Part shown: positions 1-6,166 of the stretch, one piece after another
Position numbering within the stretch: the stretch's first letter is position 1
Layout of the letters: each line of letters starts with the position of its first letter
DNA from: an uncultured Opitutia bacterium
GTDB lineage: Bacteria; Verrucomicrobiota; Verrucomicrobiae; Opitutales; MB11C04
DNA: 6,447 nucleotides
Assembly: GCA_913048545.1 (NCBI GenBank)
Contig: CAJWWH010000099.1
Coordinates: 1-6,447, forward strand
Reading direction: 5' to 3'
Position numbers and translations under genes: made by a program
Notes under the pieces: generated by a model
What the model was told of the DNA's origin: nothing
Seen by the model: only the letters and a program-made list of their open reading frames with translations
The model's database searches: none

Positions 1-2
1 TG

Positions 3-281
3 CTTCAGGAAGAAGCTGAAGAAGATATACTTAGAATGGGTGGTGTAATTGAAACAGAAATGAACCAGGGAATAATCAAATCCACTAGAAAGAGATTTAT
101 TTGGTTATTTTTAAATCTTCTTACCGCTATTCTTGCTTCAATTGTGATTAGTTTTTTTGACGCAAGTATTGAAAAAATGGTTGCTCTTGCTGTATTGATG
201 CCAATTGTAGCTTCTATGGGAGGAAATGCTGGAACACAAACACTAACCTTAACAGTTAGGGCATTGGCAACAAAAGAATTA
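3..281 (+). other. mgtE: MgtE magnesium transporter fragment (end of CBS region, TM1 and start of TM2)
   Basis: The translation opens with '[15 protein letters not shown]', the MgtE linker that follows the second CBS domain. Next come a basic stretch ('KSTRKRF'), a hydrophobic helix at about residues 22-41 (counted from the ATG at 36), and the family signature '[15 protein letters not shown]' (residues 55-69) leading into 'VRALATKEL'. MgtE is an inner-membrane Mg2+ channel with cytoplasmic N and CBS domains and five membrane helices. The N and CBS domains lie beyond the window edge. The last three helices, including the pore aspartate, are replaced by ThiG sequence. GC is about 35% by hand count, lower than the thiG part. 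Nothing else in the window belongs with magnesium transport, which suggests that this piece comes from elsewhere in the genome or from another genome. Confidence 0.85.
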
Positions 282-686
282 GTTCAAGCTGGTTTTATTG
301 TCCTTCCTTATTGTCATGCGGATCCCGTTTTATGCAAAAAACTTGAAGAAGCGGGGGCCGCGGCTGTTATGCCCTTGGGGTCTCCAATTGGAAGTAATCA
401 GGGGCTCCAGAGCAGAGAGTTTCTGCGTATTATAATTGAGCAGGCCACTGTCCCTGTGGTGGTGGATGCGGGAATTGGTGCACCATCACAGGCTGCAGAA
501 GCAATGGAAATGGGTGCCGACGCGGTTTTGGTGAATACCGCAATTGCCGTCTCCAATGATCCCGTGTCAATGGGAGACGCATTTGGTAAAGCTGTAAGAG
601 CAGGTAGGACGGGGCGGTTGGCAGGTATGGGGAAAGCGAGAAATGTAGCCTCTGCTACTTCTCCATTAACTAGTTTTCTTTCCTAA
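3..686 (+). CDS. thiG: Chimeric open frame: MgtE middle segment joined in frame to the C-terminal half of thiazole synthase ThiG (5' end outside window)
   Basis: The frame is open from the window edge (codon phase begins at base 3) to the TAA at 684-686. The ATG at 36 is therefore internal, not a start. Numbering from that ATG, residues 1-80 are MgtE-like. From about residue 82 on, the protein is ThiG: '[20 protein letters not shown]', '[16 protein letters not shown]', '[20 protein letters not shown]', '[12 protein letters not shown]' and the ending 'ATSPLTSFL' are characteristic of the C-terminal half of this TIM-barrel enzyme. ThiG forms the thiazole phosphate from deoxyxylulose phosphate, dehydroglycine and ThiS thiocarboxylate. 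Only about 135 of the usual ~255 residues are present. The N-terminal barrel half with the Schiff-base lysine is absent, so the product as written should not be an active ThiG. The 8-nt gap to thiH shows that this half sits in its proper operon place. The family calls are secure; whether the fusion is real is doubtful. Confidence 0.85.
   Translation, partial: LQEEAEEDILRMGGVIETEMNQGIIKSTRKRFIWLFLNLLTAILASIVISFFDASIEKMVALAVLMPIVASMGGNAGTQTLTLTVRALATKELVQAGFIVLPYCHADPVLCKKLEEAGAAAVMPLGSPIGSNQGLQSREFLRIIIEQATVPVVVDAGIGAPSQAAEAMEMGADAVLVNTAIAVSNDPVSMGDAFGKAVRAGRTGRLAGMGKARNVASATSPLTSFLS
270..293 (+). other. Breakpoint between the mgtE and thiG sequences
   Basis: The residues across this stretch read 'TKELVQAG'. 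'VRALATKEL' is a natural continuation of MgtE, and '[12 protein letters not shown]' is a natural ThiG segment. The switch therefore lies within a few codons, roughly 276-290, where both families can read Glu-Leu or Leu-Val. That allows a short microhomology at the join. No inverted repeat, insertion-sequence end or target duplication was seen around it. Confidence 0.75.
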
Positions 687-694
687 ATATACAG

Positions 695-1888
695 ATGAAT
701 TCATTTGTTGAAGAATTTGACAATGTAGATTGGAACCAATCAACAACTGAAATTAACAGTGTAGAACGTTGTTCAATTGAAAGGGCAATCGAGGGCAAGG
801 GTGATGGAGGAGTACGTGACTTGGTTGCCTTGCTTTCTCCTCTCGCCGGTAGAGAATACCTAGAGGAAATGGCTCAAGTCGCACACCAGTTAACCTTGCA
901 AAGATTTGGCAAGGTGATTCGGTTGTTTGCTCCGATCTATCTCTCAAATGAATGCAATAATGTATGCGATTACTGCGGTTTTAGCATGGGGAATCAAATA
1001 CCGCGCAAAACGCTCTCGATGGCTGAGATTCTTCGTGAGATAGGGGTTTTAAAGAAAAATAAATTTGAACATATTCTGTTGGTTACCGGGGAATCCTCCA
1101 AACGGGTAGGGGTCGATTATCTTTATGATTCAATCAAACTTTTGGGCGAATATTTCTCAAATGTTTCCATGGAAGTTCAGCCTTTGAGAGAAGATGAATA
1201 TGCCCATTTGATTGGAGCTGGTTTACATGCGGTTTTAGTTTATCAGGAAACTTATGAGAAAAACAGTTATGCCCAACATCACGAAAAGGGAAAAAAAAGG
1301 AATTTTAACTGGAGATTGGGTACCGCGGACAGGTTGGGACGTGCCGGTATCAATAAAATTGGATTGGGATGTCTTTACGGGCTCACGAAAGATTGGCGAA
1401 CGGATGCCTATTTTGCCGCAATGCATTTAGATTATTTAGAAAAAAAATATTGGCAGACTTCTTTTTCGATGTCTTTTCCACGAATTCGTCCATGTGAAGG
1501 AGAAGTTCAGCCAGTGGTGGATTTAAATGATCGGGATTTGGTTCAATTACTTTGCGCTTTCCGAATCTTTAATCACGAACTTGAATTAAGTCTGTCAACC
1601 CGCGAAAATCCATCACTCCGTGAAAATCTACTGCCACTTGGAATTACTTCCATGAGTGCGGGATCTAAGACCAATCCGGGTGGTTATTTCGACGAGGAGG
1701 AATCCTTGGAGCAATTCTCCACATCTGATCAAAGAAGCCCGGTTGAAATTGCCGCAATGCTTCGTCATAAAGGATATGAGCCTGTGTGGAAAGATTGGGA
1801 TTCCTCATATCATTCTCATGAATTGATTCCCGGACCAAGTAAGTATTCAGTGCGTGGGGATAAAGAAAAAGTGTTAATTGCCTCATAA
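695..1888 (+). CDS. thiH: 2-iminoacetate (dehydroglycine) synthase ThiH, radical SAM
   Basis: ThiH cleaves L-tyrosine by a radical SAM mechanism to give dehydroglycine and p-cresol; the dehydroglycine goes to ThiG for thiazole formation. The iron-sulfur motif CxxxCxxC is C87, C91, C94 within 'YLSNECNNVCDYCGFS'. Other family landmarks are 'VTGESSKRVGVDYL' (130-143), 'VYQETY' (182-187), 'SMSFPRIRPCEG' (258-269), 'SMSAGSKTNPGGY' (319-331), the 'DQRS' segment (345-348) and 'KGYEPVWKDWD' (359-369). The length of 397 residues is slightly above the usual ~370-380, mostly from a tail after 'KDWD' that I do not recognise as a domain. The ATG lies 8 nt after the thiG stop with no clear Shine-Dalgarno, so coupling to thiG is likely. 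Use of ThiH rather than glycine oxidase ThiO marks the tyrosine-dependent thiazole route. Confidence 0.97.
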   Translation: MNSFVEEFDNVDWNQSTTEINSVERCSIERAIEGKGDGGVRDLVALLSPLAGREYLEEMAQVAHQLTLQRFGKVIRLFAPIYLSNECNNVCDYCGFSMGNQIPRKTLSMAEILREIGVLKKNKFEHILLVTGESSKRVGVDYLYDSIKLLGEYFSNVSMEVQPLREDEYAHLIGAGLHAVLVYQETYEKNSYAQHHEKGKKRNFNWRLGTADRLGRAGINKIGLGCLYGLTKDWRTDAYFAAMHLDYLEKKYWQTSFSMSFPRIRPCEGEVQPVVDLNDRDLVQLLCAFRIFNHELELSLSTRENPSLRENLLPLGITSMSAGSKTNPGGYFDEEESLEQFSTSDQRSPVEIAAMLRHKGYEPVWKDWDSSYHSHELIPGPSKYSVRGDKEKVLIAS

Positions 1889-1902
1889 CCCCTTTATCTC
1901 AT

Positions 1903-1908
1903 AAGGAG
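1903..1908 (+). promoter_or_regulatory. Shine-Dalgarno sequence that decides the thiF start
   Basis: AAGGAG is the clearest ribosome binding site in the window. It lies 6 nt before a TTG at 1915 and 12 nt before an in-frame ATG at 1921. The spacing favours the TTG. The two choices differ by only two residues, both ahead of the conserved domain. Confidence 0.65.
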
Positions 1909-1914
1909 CAAGTA

Positions 1915-3045
1915 TTGGAAATGGAGCTTTCAATCGGTGAAAAAAATCAGTACCAAAGGCATTTGTCTCTTCCCAAAATTGGGGAAAAAGGACAAATTTC
2001 ATTAAAAGAAGCGAAAGTTTTAATAGTTGGTGCGGGAGGTTTGGGTTGTCCGGTTTTACAATACCTGACTGCTGCTGGTGTCGGAAAGATAGGGATTGTG
2101 GATCAGGATAGTGTTGAACCATCGAATTTACACCGCCAGGTCTTATACACGCATGACGATATTGGAGAAGCAAAAGTAAATGTCGCCTCCCAAAAATTAA
2201 AGCGATTAAACCCATATATCGAGATTGTTCCTCATTTGGTTCGCTTAACTGCGGTGAATGTGGATTCCATATTTGATGGATATGACCTAGTGGTGGACTG
2301 TACCGATAACTTTGCCTCCCGTTATTTAATCAATGATGCCTGTGTCCTTTACGGTAAGGTTTTAATCTACGGTGCAATCTATCAGTTTGAGGGACAGATC
2401 AGTGTGTTTAATTTTAATGACGGACCCACTTACCGCTGCCTATTTCCAGAACCCCCCCAATCTGATATTTTACCAAATTGTTCCGAGATTGGAGTACTGG
2501 GAGTGCTTCCCGGTATAATCGGAAGCTTTCAGGCAATGGAGACAATTAAAGTAATTACTGGAATCGGAGATGTGCTTTCGGGCAAAGTTTTACTTTATGA
2601 TGCCCTGAAACAAAATAATCGAGTCATCAAAATAAAACCAAATAAAAAGAACCGTGAAATAGTTGAGCTTTCAGATGCTTTGTACAGTTGCTCAGCTGAT
2701 TCCCAATTAGCGAATTCCATGATTATTGAAATTGAACCGAAACAATTTTCCGAGATGTTGGTAAAGTCAGAAAATATCCTAGTCATTGATGTGCGGGAAC
2801 AATGGGAGAGGGAAGTTTCAAAAATCTCTCCTTCCTGTCATATCCCTTTGGGAGAGTTTTCCTCATCCGATGGACCAAGCTTACCCGATGAATGTTCCAA
2901 AGAACAAACGGTTATGCTTTATTGTAAAGCGGGTGTGAGAAGCAGAATGGCCTGCGAAGTTCTCAAGGAACACGGCTTTAAGAATCTCTTTAATCTCAGC
3001 GGTGGAATTTTAAAGTGGGAGGCCGAAGGCTATCCCCTGGCTTAA
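1915..3045 (+). CDS. thiF: ThiF/MoeB-type E1-like adenylyltransferase with C-terminal rhodanese domain
   Basis: This E1-like enzyme adenylates the C-terminal glycine of a small sulfur carrier (ThiS, possibly also MoaD). The fused rhodanese domain can deliver the sulfur as a persulfide. The adenylation domain spans about residues 10-245: nucleotide loop 'VGAGGLG' (38-44), D63, R74 in 'NLHRQ', K87, and 'DCTDN' with catalytic-type D131. The Cys in 'PNCSEIGVLG' (C189) sits where ThiF has its reactive cysteine. The rhodanese domain covers about 272-375 with active loop 'YCKAGVRS' (C337). The zinc-binding CxxC pairs of classical ThiF/MoeB appear lost: the first reads 'TYRC' and the second region (about 240-260) has no CxxC. 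The start is TTG 1915 or ATG 1921. It lies between thiH and thiD, so a thiamine role is favoured over MoeB. The family is sure; carrier specificity is inferred. Confidence 0.93.
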   Translation: MEMELSIGEKNQYQRHLSLPKIGEKGQISLKEAKVLIVGAGGLGCPVLQYLTAAGVGKIGIVDQDSVEPSNLHRQVLYTHDDIGEAKVNVASQKLKRLNPYIEIVPHLVRLTAVNVDSIFDGYDLVVDCTDNFASRYLINDACVLYGKVLIYGAIYQFEGQISVFNFNDGPTYRCLFPEPPQSDILPNCSEIGVLGVLPGIIGSFQAMETIKVITGIGDVLSGKVLLYDALKQNNRVIKIKPNKKNREIVELSDALYSCSADSQLANSMIIEIEPKQFSEMLVKSENILVIDVREQWEREVSKISPSCHIPLGEFSSSDGPSLPDECSKEQTVMLYCKAGVRSRMACEVLKEHGFKNLFNLSGGILKWEAEGYPLA

Positions 3046-3788
3046 TGCCAAATATCTTGGTTATTGGCGCCACGGATAGTTCCGCAGGGGCAGGTCTTAC
3101 TGCTGACTTGGAAACAATTTTTAGACTGGGCGGGAAATGTTTTCCGGTTTTTACTGCGGTGACCGTGCAGGGCCCCGGACAACATTTTAATTCTCAAGTA
3201 ATTCCAGCCTCAGTCATAAAAGAGCAATTTGATTCAATTCTTAATCAAAAAATTGATGCAATCAAAGTGGGAATGCTTCCAAATAAAGAATCAATAGAAG
3301 CGGTGGCCCAATTTTTTGAACGGATTAACTGTCCCCGAATTATTCTAGATCCCGTAATCAAAAGTTCTTCCGGTGCCAGTCTTTTACGGGAACAAGATCT
3401 GGGTTATTTAAAGGAGGTTTTATTTCCGCTCGTTTCCTTGGTCACGCCCAATTTGTTTGAGGCCAATCGCTTGACCGGTAAAAACTATTCAAGTACTTCT
3501 GACTTTCCTGATTTAGCCCACGGTTTTATTTCTTTTGGTACCAAGGCAGTACTGATCAAAGGAGGACATTCAAAAAGTATTCTTTGCACAGATTTCTTTC
3601 TTGATTCTGGAGGTTCTGAAAGTTTTTTCGAGCACCAAAGAATTTCAAATGGCACACAGGTCAGAGGGACAGGTTGCCGATTGGCAAGCTCGATTGCTTA
3701 CTACTTGGGTGATGGCCAGACCATGGCGGGCGCTGTCAAATCAGGAATTGATTATTTGCAAAACTATATCGCTGAACAAGTAGAATAG
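3045..3788 (+). CDS. thiD: Hydroxymethylpyrimidine / phosphomethylpyrimidine kinase ThiD
   Basis: ThiD is a ribokinase-fold enzyme that phosphorylates hydroxymethylpyrimidine and its phosphate to the diphosphate, which is joined to the thiazole by ThiE. Landmarks are an N-terminal 'GATDSSAGAGLTADLET' (8-24, a variant of the usual GSDxSGGAGIQAD), 'KVGMLP' (74-79), 'ILDPVIKSSSG' (100-110), 'VTPNLFEANRLTG' (133-145), 'LIKGGH' (170-175) and the anion-hole/catalytic 'RGTGCRLASS' (207-216). At 247 residues it is a little short for the family (about 260-270). The ATG overlaps the thiF stop in TAATG (3043-3047), a typical coupling arrangement. A GTG at 3015 in the same frame would add ten residues lying inside thiF and is not preferred. 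The divergent N-terminal loop makes substrate range (single or both kinase steps) less certain than the family. Confidence 0.92.
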   Translation: MPNILVIGATDSSAGAGLTADLETIFRLGGKCFPVFTAVTVQGPGQHFNSQVIPASVIKEQFDSILNQKIDAIKVGMLPNKESIEAVAQFFERINCPRIILDPVIKSSSGASLLREQDLGYLKEVLFPLVSLVTPNLFEANRLTGKNYSSTSDFPDLAHGFISFGTKAVLIKGGHSKSILCTDFFLDSGGSESFFEHQRISNGTQVRGTGCRLASSIAYYLGDGQTMAGAVKSGIDYLQNYIAEQVE

Positions 3789-3801
3789 ATTCTTTTTACC
3801 G

Positions 3802-4434
3802 TTACCGACCTAATGCTTTTCGGATAAGTTCTTCAGTGGATGCGTTTTTACCGATCTCATCAGAGGCTTTGCGGATTGCCTGATCTGCGTCCGTTGCCTT
3901 GTAACCTAGTGTGAGGAGCGCCGAAACGGCGTCGTGATAAAAGCCAAATCCTGGGTTATTATCCGATTCAGTGGAATGAGCTTCGGTATTACTTTTGGCC
4001 ACAGGTGCAGTCGGGGAGGACGAGCCTTTGGGCAGGACTTTGTCCTTGAGTTCGACCACAATTCTTTCCGCGGTCTTTTTTCCGAGTCCCTGTGCTTTTG
4101 AAAGCATGGCAACATCCCCACCAGCAATCGAGGTTTTGAGCATTGGTAAGGAGAGTGAACCTAGTAAGTTAAGTGCAATCCTTGGACCAATTCCGGAAAC
4201 TTTATCAACAATCATCCGGAAAAAATCCCGCGATTCCCGATCAATAAATCCATAAAGTGTCTGAGAATCCTCACGATAGGTTGCCTGGGTGTAGAGTTTG
4301 ATTTCCTTTCCTAATGGGGGAAGTTTTTCCGAAGTAGTGAGAGGAATATTCACCTCGTATCCGATTCCCCCAACTTGAACTATGGCCATATTTAATTGGC
4401 ACTCGATTAAGTCTCCTTCAATAAAAGCGATCAT
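3802..4434 (-). CDS. ruvA: Holliday junction branch migration protein RuvA
   Basis: RuvA binds four-way DNA junctions as a tetramer and loads the RuvB motor for branch migration. The 210-residue length is normal. Domain I (OB fold) opens with 'MIAFIEGDLIE' and runs to about residue 64, including 'GIGYEVNIP' and 'TLYGF'. Domain II has two helix-hairpin-helix motifs: 'VSGIGPRIALNLL' (79-91) and 'QGLGKKTAERIVVELKD' (115-131). A Ser/Thr/Pro-rich flexible linker spans about 133-163. Domain III (about 165-210, 'DAVSALLTLGYKATDADQAI') is the RuvB-contacting three-helix region. It begins 13 nt after dapB on the same strand and shows no Shine-Dalgarno, so it is probably read from the dapAB transcript. 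It ends 13 bp from the convergent thiD. ruvB and ruvC are not in the window. Confidence 0.98.
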   Translation of the reverse strand: MIAFIEGDLIECQLNMAIVQVGGIGYEVNIPLTTSEKLPPLGKEIKLYTQATYREDSQTLYGFIDRESRDFFRMIVDKVSGIGPRIALNLLGSLSLPMLKTSIAGGDVAMLSKAQGLGKKTAERIVVELKDKVLPKGSSSPTAPVAKSNTEAHSTESDNNPGFGFYHDAVSALLTLGYKATDADQAIRKASDEIGKNASTEELIRKALGR

Positions 4435-4447
4435 AAATATTAATCTA

Positions 4448-5185
4448 TCAGGTTAATCCGAGCACATCCTGCATGGAATAAAGTTTGGCGGGTTGATTGA
4501 CAACCCATTTAGCGGCTTTTAATGCTCCGGCCGCAAATATCACTCGATCCGTTGCCCGGTGGGTTAACTCAATGCGCTCTCCCATGCCGGCAAACATAAC
4601 AGTGTGCTCGCCCACAACATCACCGCCCCGAAGTGCGTGTGATCCGATTTCATTCTTTTTTCTTTCTCCCGGCATCCCTTCGCGACCATGAGAAACATCG
4701 TTATCACCGGCATTTCTTGAATCCTTAAGTATTTCAAGCAGCCTGTCTGCCGTTCCACTTGGCGCATCTTTCTTCAGTCGATGGTGCATTTCAATAACTT
4801 CCGGATCAAAATCAGAGTCAGAATCCAATACTTTTGCTGCTTGTTGGGTAAGAAAAAATAAAAGATTCACACCCGTGGAAAAATTACCCGCCCAAACCAT
4901 GGGGATTGATTGGGATAATTTTTCAATTGAGAGACGATCCTCTTTATCATGACCAGTGGTTCCAATTACCATGGGTTTGCTGTACTTTTGAGCAAGGCGT
5001 GCGAGGGAAAGAGTGGCGTCGCGGAGCGAGAAATCAATCACCACATCGCAATCCGCGATTCCATCCTCCGGGTTGTCTCCCAAGTCGATTGGGACACAAA
5101 TTTGGCAGTTATGTTCTGAAGAAATTGATTGAATGGCTTTTCCCATTCGACCTTTTGCTCCACTTAATAAAATTTTCAAACTCAT
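4448..5185 (-). CDS. dapB: 4-hydroxy-tetrahydrodipicolinate reductase DapB
   Basis: DapB reduces the product of DapA with NAD(P)H to tetrahydrodipicolinate on the diaminopimelate/lysine pathway, in the cytoplasm. The Rossmann start is 'LSGAKGRMGKAI' (7-18), followed by 'VVIDFS' (48-53), 'GTTGH' (75-79) and 'NFSTGVNLL' (101-109). The family signature is 'EMHHRLKKDAPSGTA' (132-146), containing the catalytic His pair and Lys. Then come 'IGSHALRGGDVVGEHTV' (180-196) and 'ELTHRATDR' (206-214). The length of 245 is at the compact end of the family (about 240-275), partly because the region after the Rossmann motif is short. The ATG at 5185 lies 5 nt after the dapA stop without a visible Shine-Dalgarno, so translation is probably coupled. 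The gene order dapA-dapB matches the pathway order. Confidence 0.98.
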   Translation of the reverse strand: MSLKILLSGAKGRMGKAIQSISSEHNCQICVPIDLGDNPEDGIADCDVVIDFSLRDATLSLARLAQKYSKPMVIGTTGHDKEDRLSIEKLSQSIPMVWAGNFSTGVNLLFFLTQQAAKVLDSDSDFDPEVIEMHHRLKKDAPSGTADRLLEILKDSRNAGDNDVSHGREGMPGERKKNEIGSHALRGGDVVGEHTVMFAGMGERIELTHRATDRVIFAAGALKAAKWVVNQPAKLYSMQDVLGLT

Positions 5186-5190
5186 GAAAT

Positions 5191-6081
5191 TTAAGCAATA
5201 TGAAGTGATTCCGCCATTGCCTTGAGCACCTTTAGGTTAGTTTCAGAGGGTGGAGAGAGAGGTAACCTGACTTCCGGAGATTCAATTAAACCTTTTAAAT
5301 AAAGAAGCGTCTTGATAGGAACTGGATTGGGTTCAATAAAGATATCGTTAAAAAACTGGAAGTTTTTAAGGTGGATTTCGAGCGCTTCCTGATAGTTGCC
5401 CTGAAGGGCAGTATTTACCAGATGACTTACCTCCTTTGGCATTATGTTTGAGGCAACGCTGACTACGCCTTTCGCGCCGCAGGCCATGAATGGAAGGGTA
5501 AGGCCATCATCTCCTGATAACACAACAAAATCCCGATCCATGGCAACAACCGTTTCTGAAACCTTTGCTGAACGGCCCCCGGCTTCCTTGACTGCACATA
5601 TATTGGGATACTTTTCTGATAATCTTTGTATGGTTGCAGTCGAAATTTCAATTCCGCAACGCGAAGGGATCGAGTAAAGGACAATTGGTTTTTCGGTGCA
5701 TTCGGCAAGGACGCTGAAATGAGCAAATAATCCGTCCTGACTCGGTTTATTATAATAAGGGGCAACCAATAAGAAAGCATCTGCACCTGCCCGGTCCGCT
5801 TTTTGAGTTAATTCAAGTGCTTCCTGGGTCGAATTCGCACCCGTTCCCGCAATTACAGGAATTTTTCCGTCAACAATTTCGACTGTTTTTTGAATGACCT
5901 GAAGGTGTTCTTTATCAGTGAGGGTAGGGGATTCTCCCGTAGTTCCGCAAGGGACAATCCCCGAGATCCCTGATAATAACTGGGCGTTGATAAGGCTTTC
6001 AAGGTCGGTATAAGATACCAAACCCTCTTTCATGGGAGTGATGAGTGCAGTGTGCGCTCCGTGAAGTAGTTTCTTGTCCAT
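5191..6081 (-). CDS. dapA: 4-hydroxy-tetrahydrodipicolinate synthase DapA
   Basis: DapA condenses pyruvate with aspartate semialdehyde, the committed step to diaminopimelate and lysine. Numbered from the ATG at 6081 (296 residues, normal length), the TIM barrel shows 'GAHTALITP' (8-16), 'GTTGESPTL' (46-54), 'VIAGTGANST' (76-85), 'PYYNKPSQDGL' (108-118), 'VLYSIPSRCG' (134-143) with Tyr136 and Arg141, and 'AVKEAGG' (163-169), where K165 is the Schiff-base lysine. 'LSGDD' is at 188-192. The frame stays open upstream to a TTG at 6159, but that 26-residue extension has no family counterpart, covers the intergenic region and almost meets lepA, so the ATG at 6081 is chosen. It reads Ser-Ile where many DapA proteins have Asn-Val after Tyr136, a mild variation. 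It heads the dapA-dapB-ruvA transcript. Confidence 0.97.
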   Translation of the reverse strand: MDKKLLHGAHTALITPMKEGLVSYTDLESLINAQLLSGISGIVPCGTTGESPTLTDKEHLQVIQKTVEIVDGKIPVIAGTGANSTQEALELTQKADRAGADAFLLVAPYYNKPSQDGLFAHFSVLAECTEKPIVLYSIPSRCGIEISTATIQRLSEKYPNICAVKEAGGRSAKVSETVVAMDRDFVVLSGDDGLTLPFMACGAKGVVSVASNIMPKEVSHLVNTALQGNYQEALEIHLKNFQFFNDIFIEPNPVPIKTLLYLKGLIESPEVRLPLSPPSETNLKVLKAMAESLHIA

Positions 6082-6166
6082 TTGAAATAAATATGTGAGA
6101 AAGGATGATTCCCGTCTTTTACACATGTTCTTTCTCCACAGGATTTTTTCTGTGGTCAACTTTTTA
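6082..6166. promoter_or_regulatory. Divergent intergenic region between dapA (-) and lepA (+)
   Basis: These 85 bp must hold the 5' control regions of both divergent genes unless a promoter lies inside a coding region. A weak sigma70-like pair for lepA is TTGAAA at 6082-6087 with GATGAT at 6104-6109 (16-bp spacer). On the minus strand TTGACC (6159-6154) looks like a -35, but no good -10 follows at normal spacing. Neither lepA nor dapA has a convincing Shine-Dalgarno. The region call is firm; individual promoter boxes are speculative. Confidence 0.45.
6136..6155. repeat. Inverted repeat just upstream of lepA
   Basis: CCACAG (6136-6141) and CTGTGG (6150-6155) are perfect inverted arms. The inner bases G-A and T-T can add one G-T wobble and one A-T pair, leaving a TTTT loop. 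The repeat ends 11 nt before the lepA ATG. It could be an operator for either divergent gene or a short hairpin in the lepA leader. It is not followed by a T-run in either direction that would make it a clear terminator. It may also be chance. Confidence 0.4.

Noticed and set aside
36..38. ATG at 36 as the true start of the first gene
   Set aside because: The frame is open to the window edge, and the codons before it ('[11 protein letters not shown]') are conserved MgtE sequence, so the gene starts outside the window.
1291..1447. A-runs of eight in thiH (1291-1298 and 1440-1447), and a run of seven C in thiF (2452-2458), as frameshift or phase-variation sites
   Set aside because: Each run is read in frame through conserved or normal protein sequence and both genes are intact, so nothing supports slippage beyond the run itself.
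3789..3801. Possible bidirectional terminator between the convergent thiD and ruvA
   Set aside because: The only inverted repeat (GAAT/ATTC at 3783-3792) has a 2-nt loop and a very short stem, despite the following T-run. The TTACCG tandem at 3796-3807 is a direct repeat, not a hairpin.
3995..5187. Plus-strand open frames opposite ruvA and dapB (for example 3995-4255 and 4906-5187)
   Set aside because: They lie wholly antisense to well-conserved genes, have low-complexity unfamiliar translations and no ribosome binding site; they are shadows.
6082..6159. N-terminal extension of dapA up to a TTG at 6159 (or an ATG at 6126)
   Set aside because: The extra residues do not resemble DapA, cover the whole intergenic region, and are not needed because the ATG at 6081 gives a full-length enzyme.
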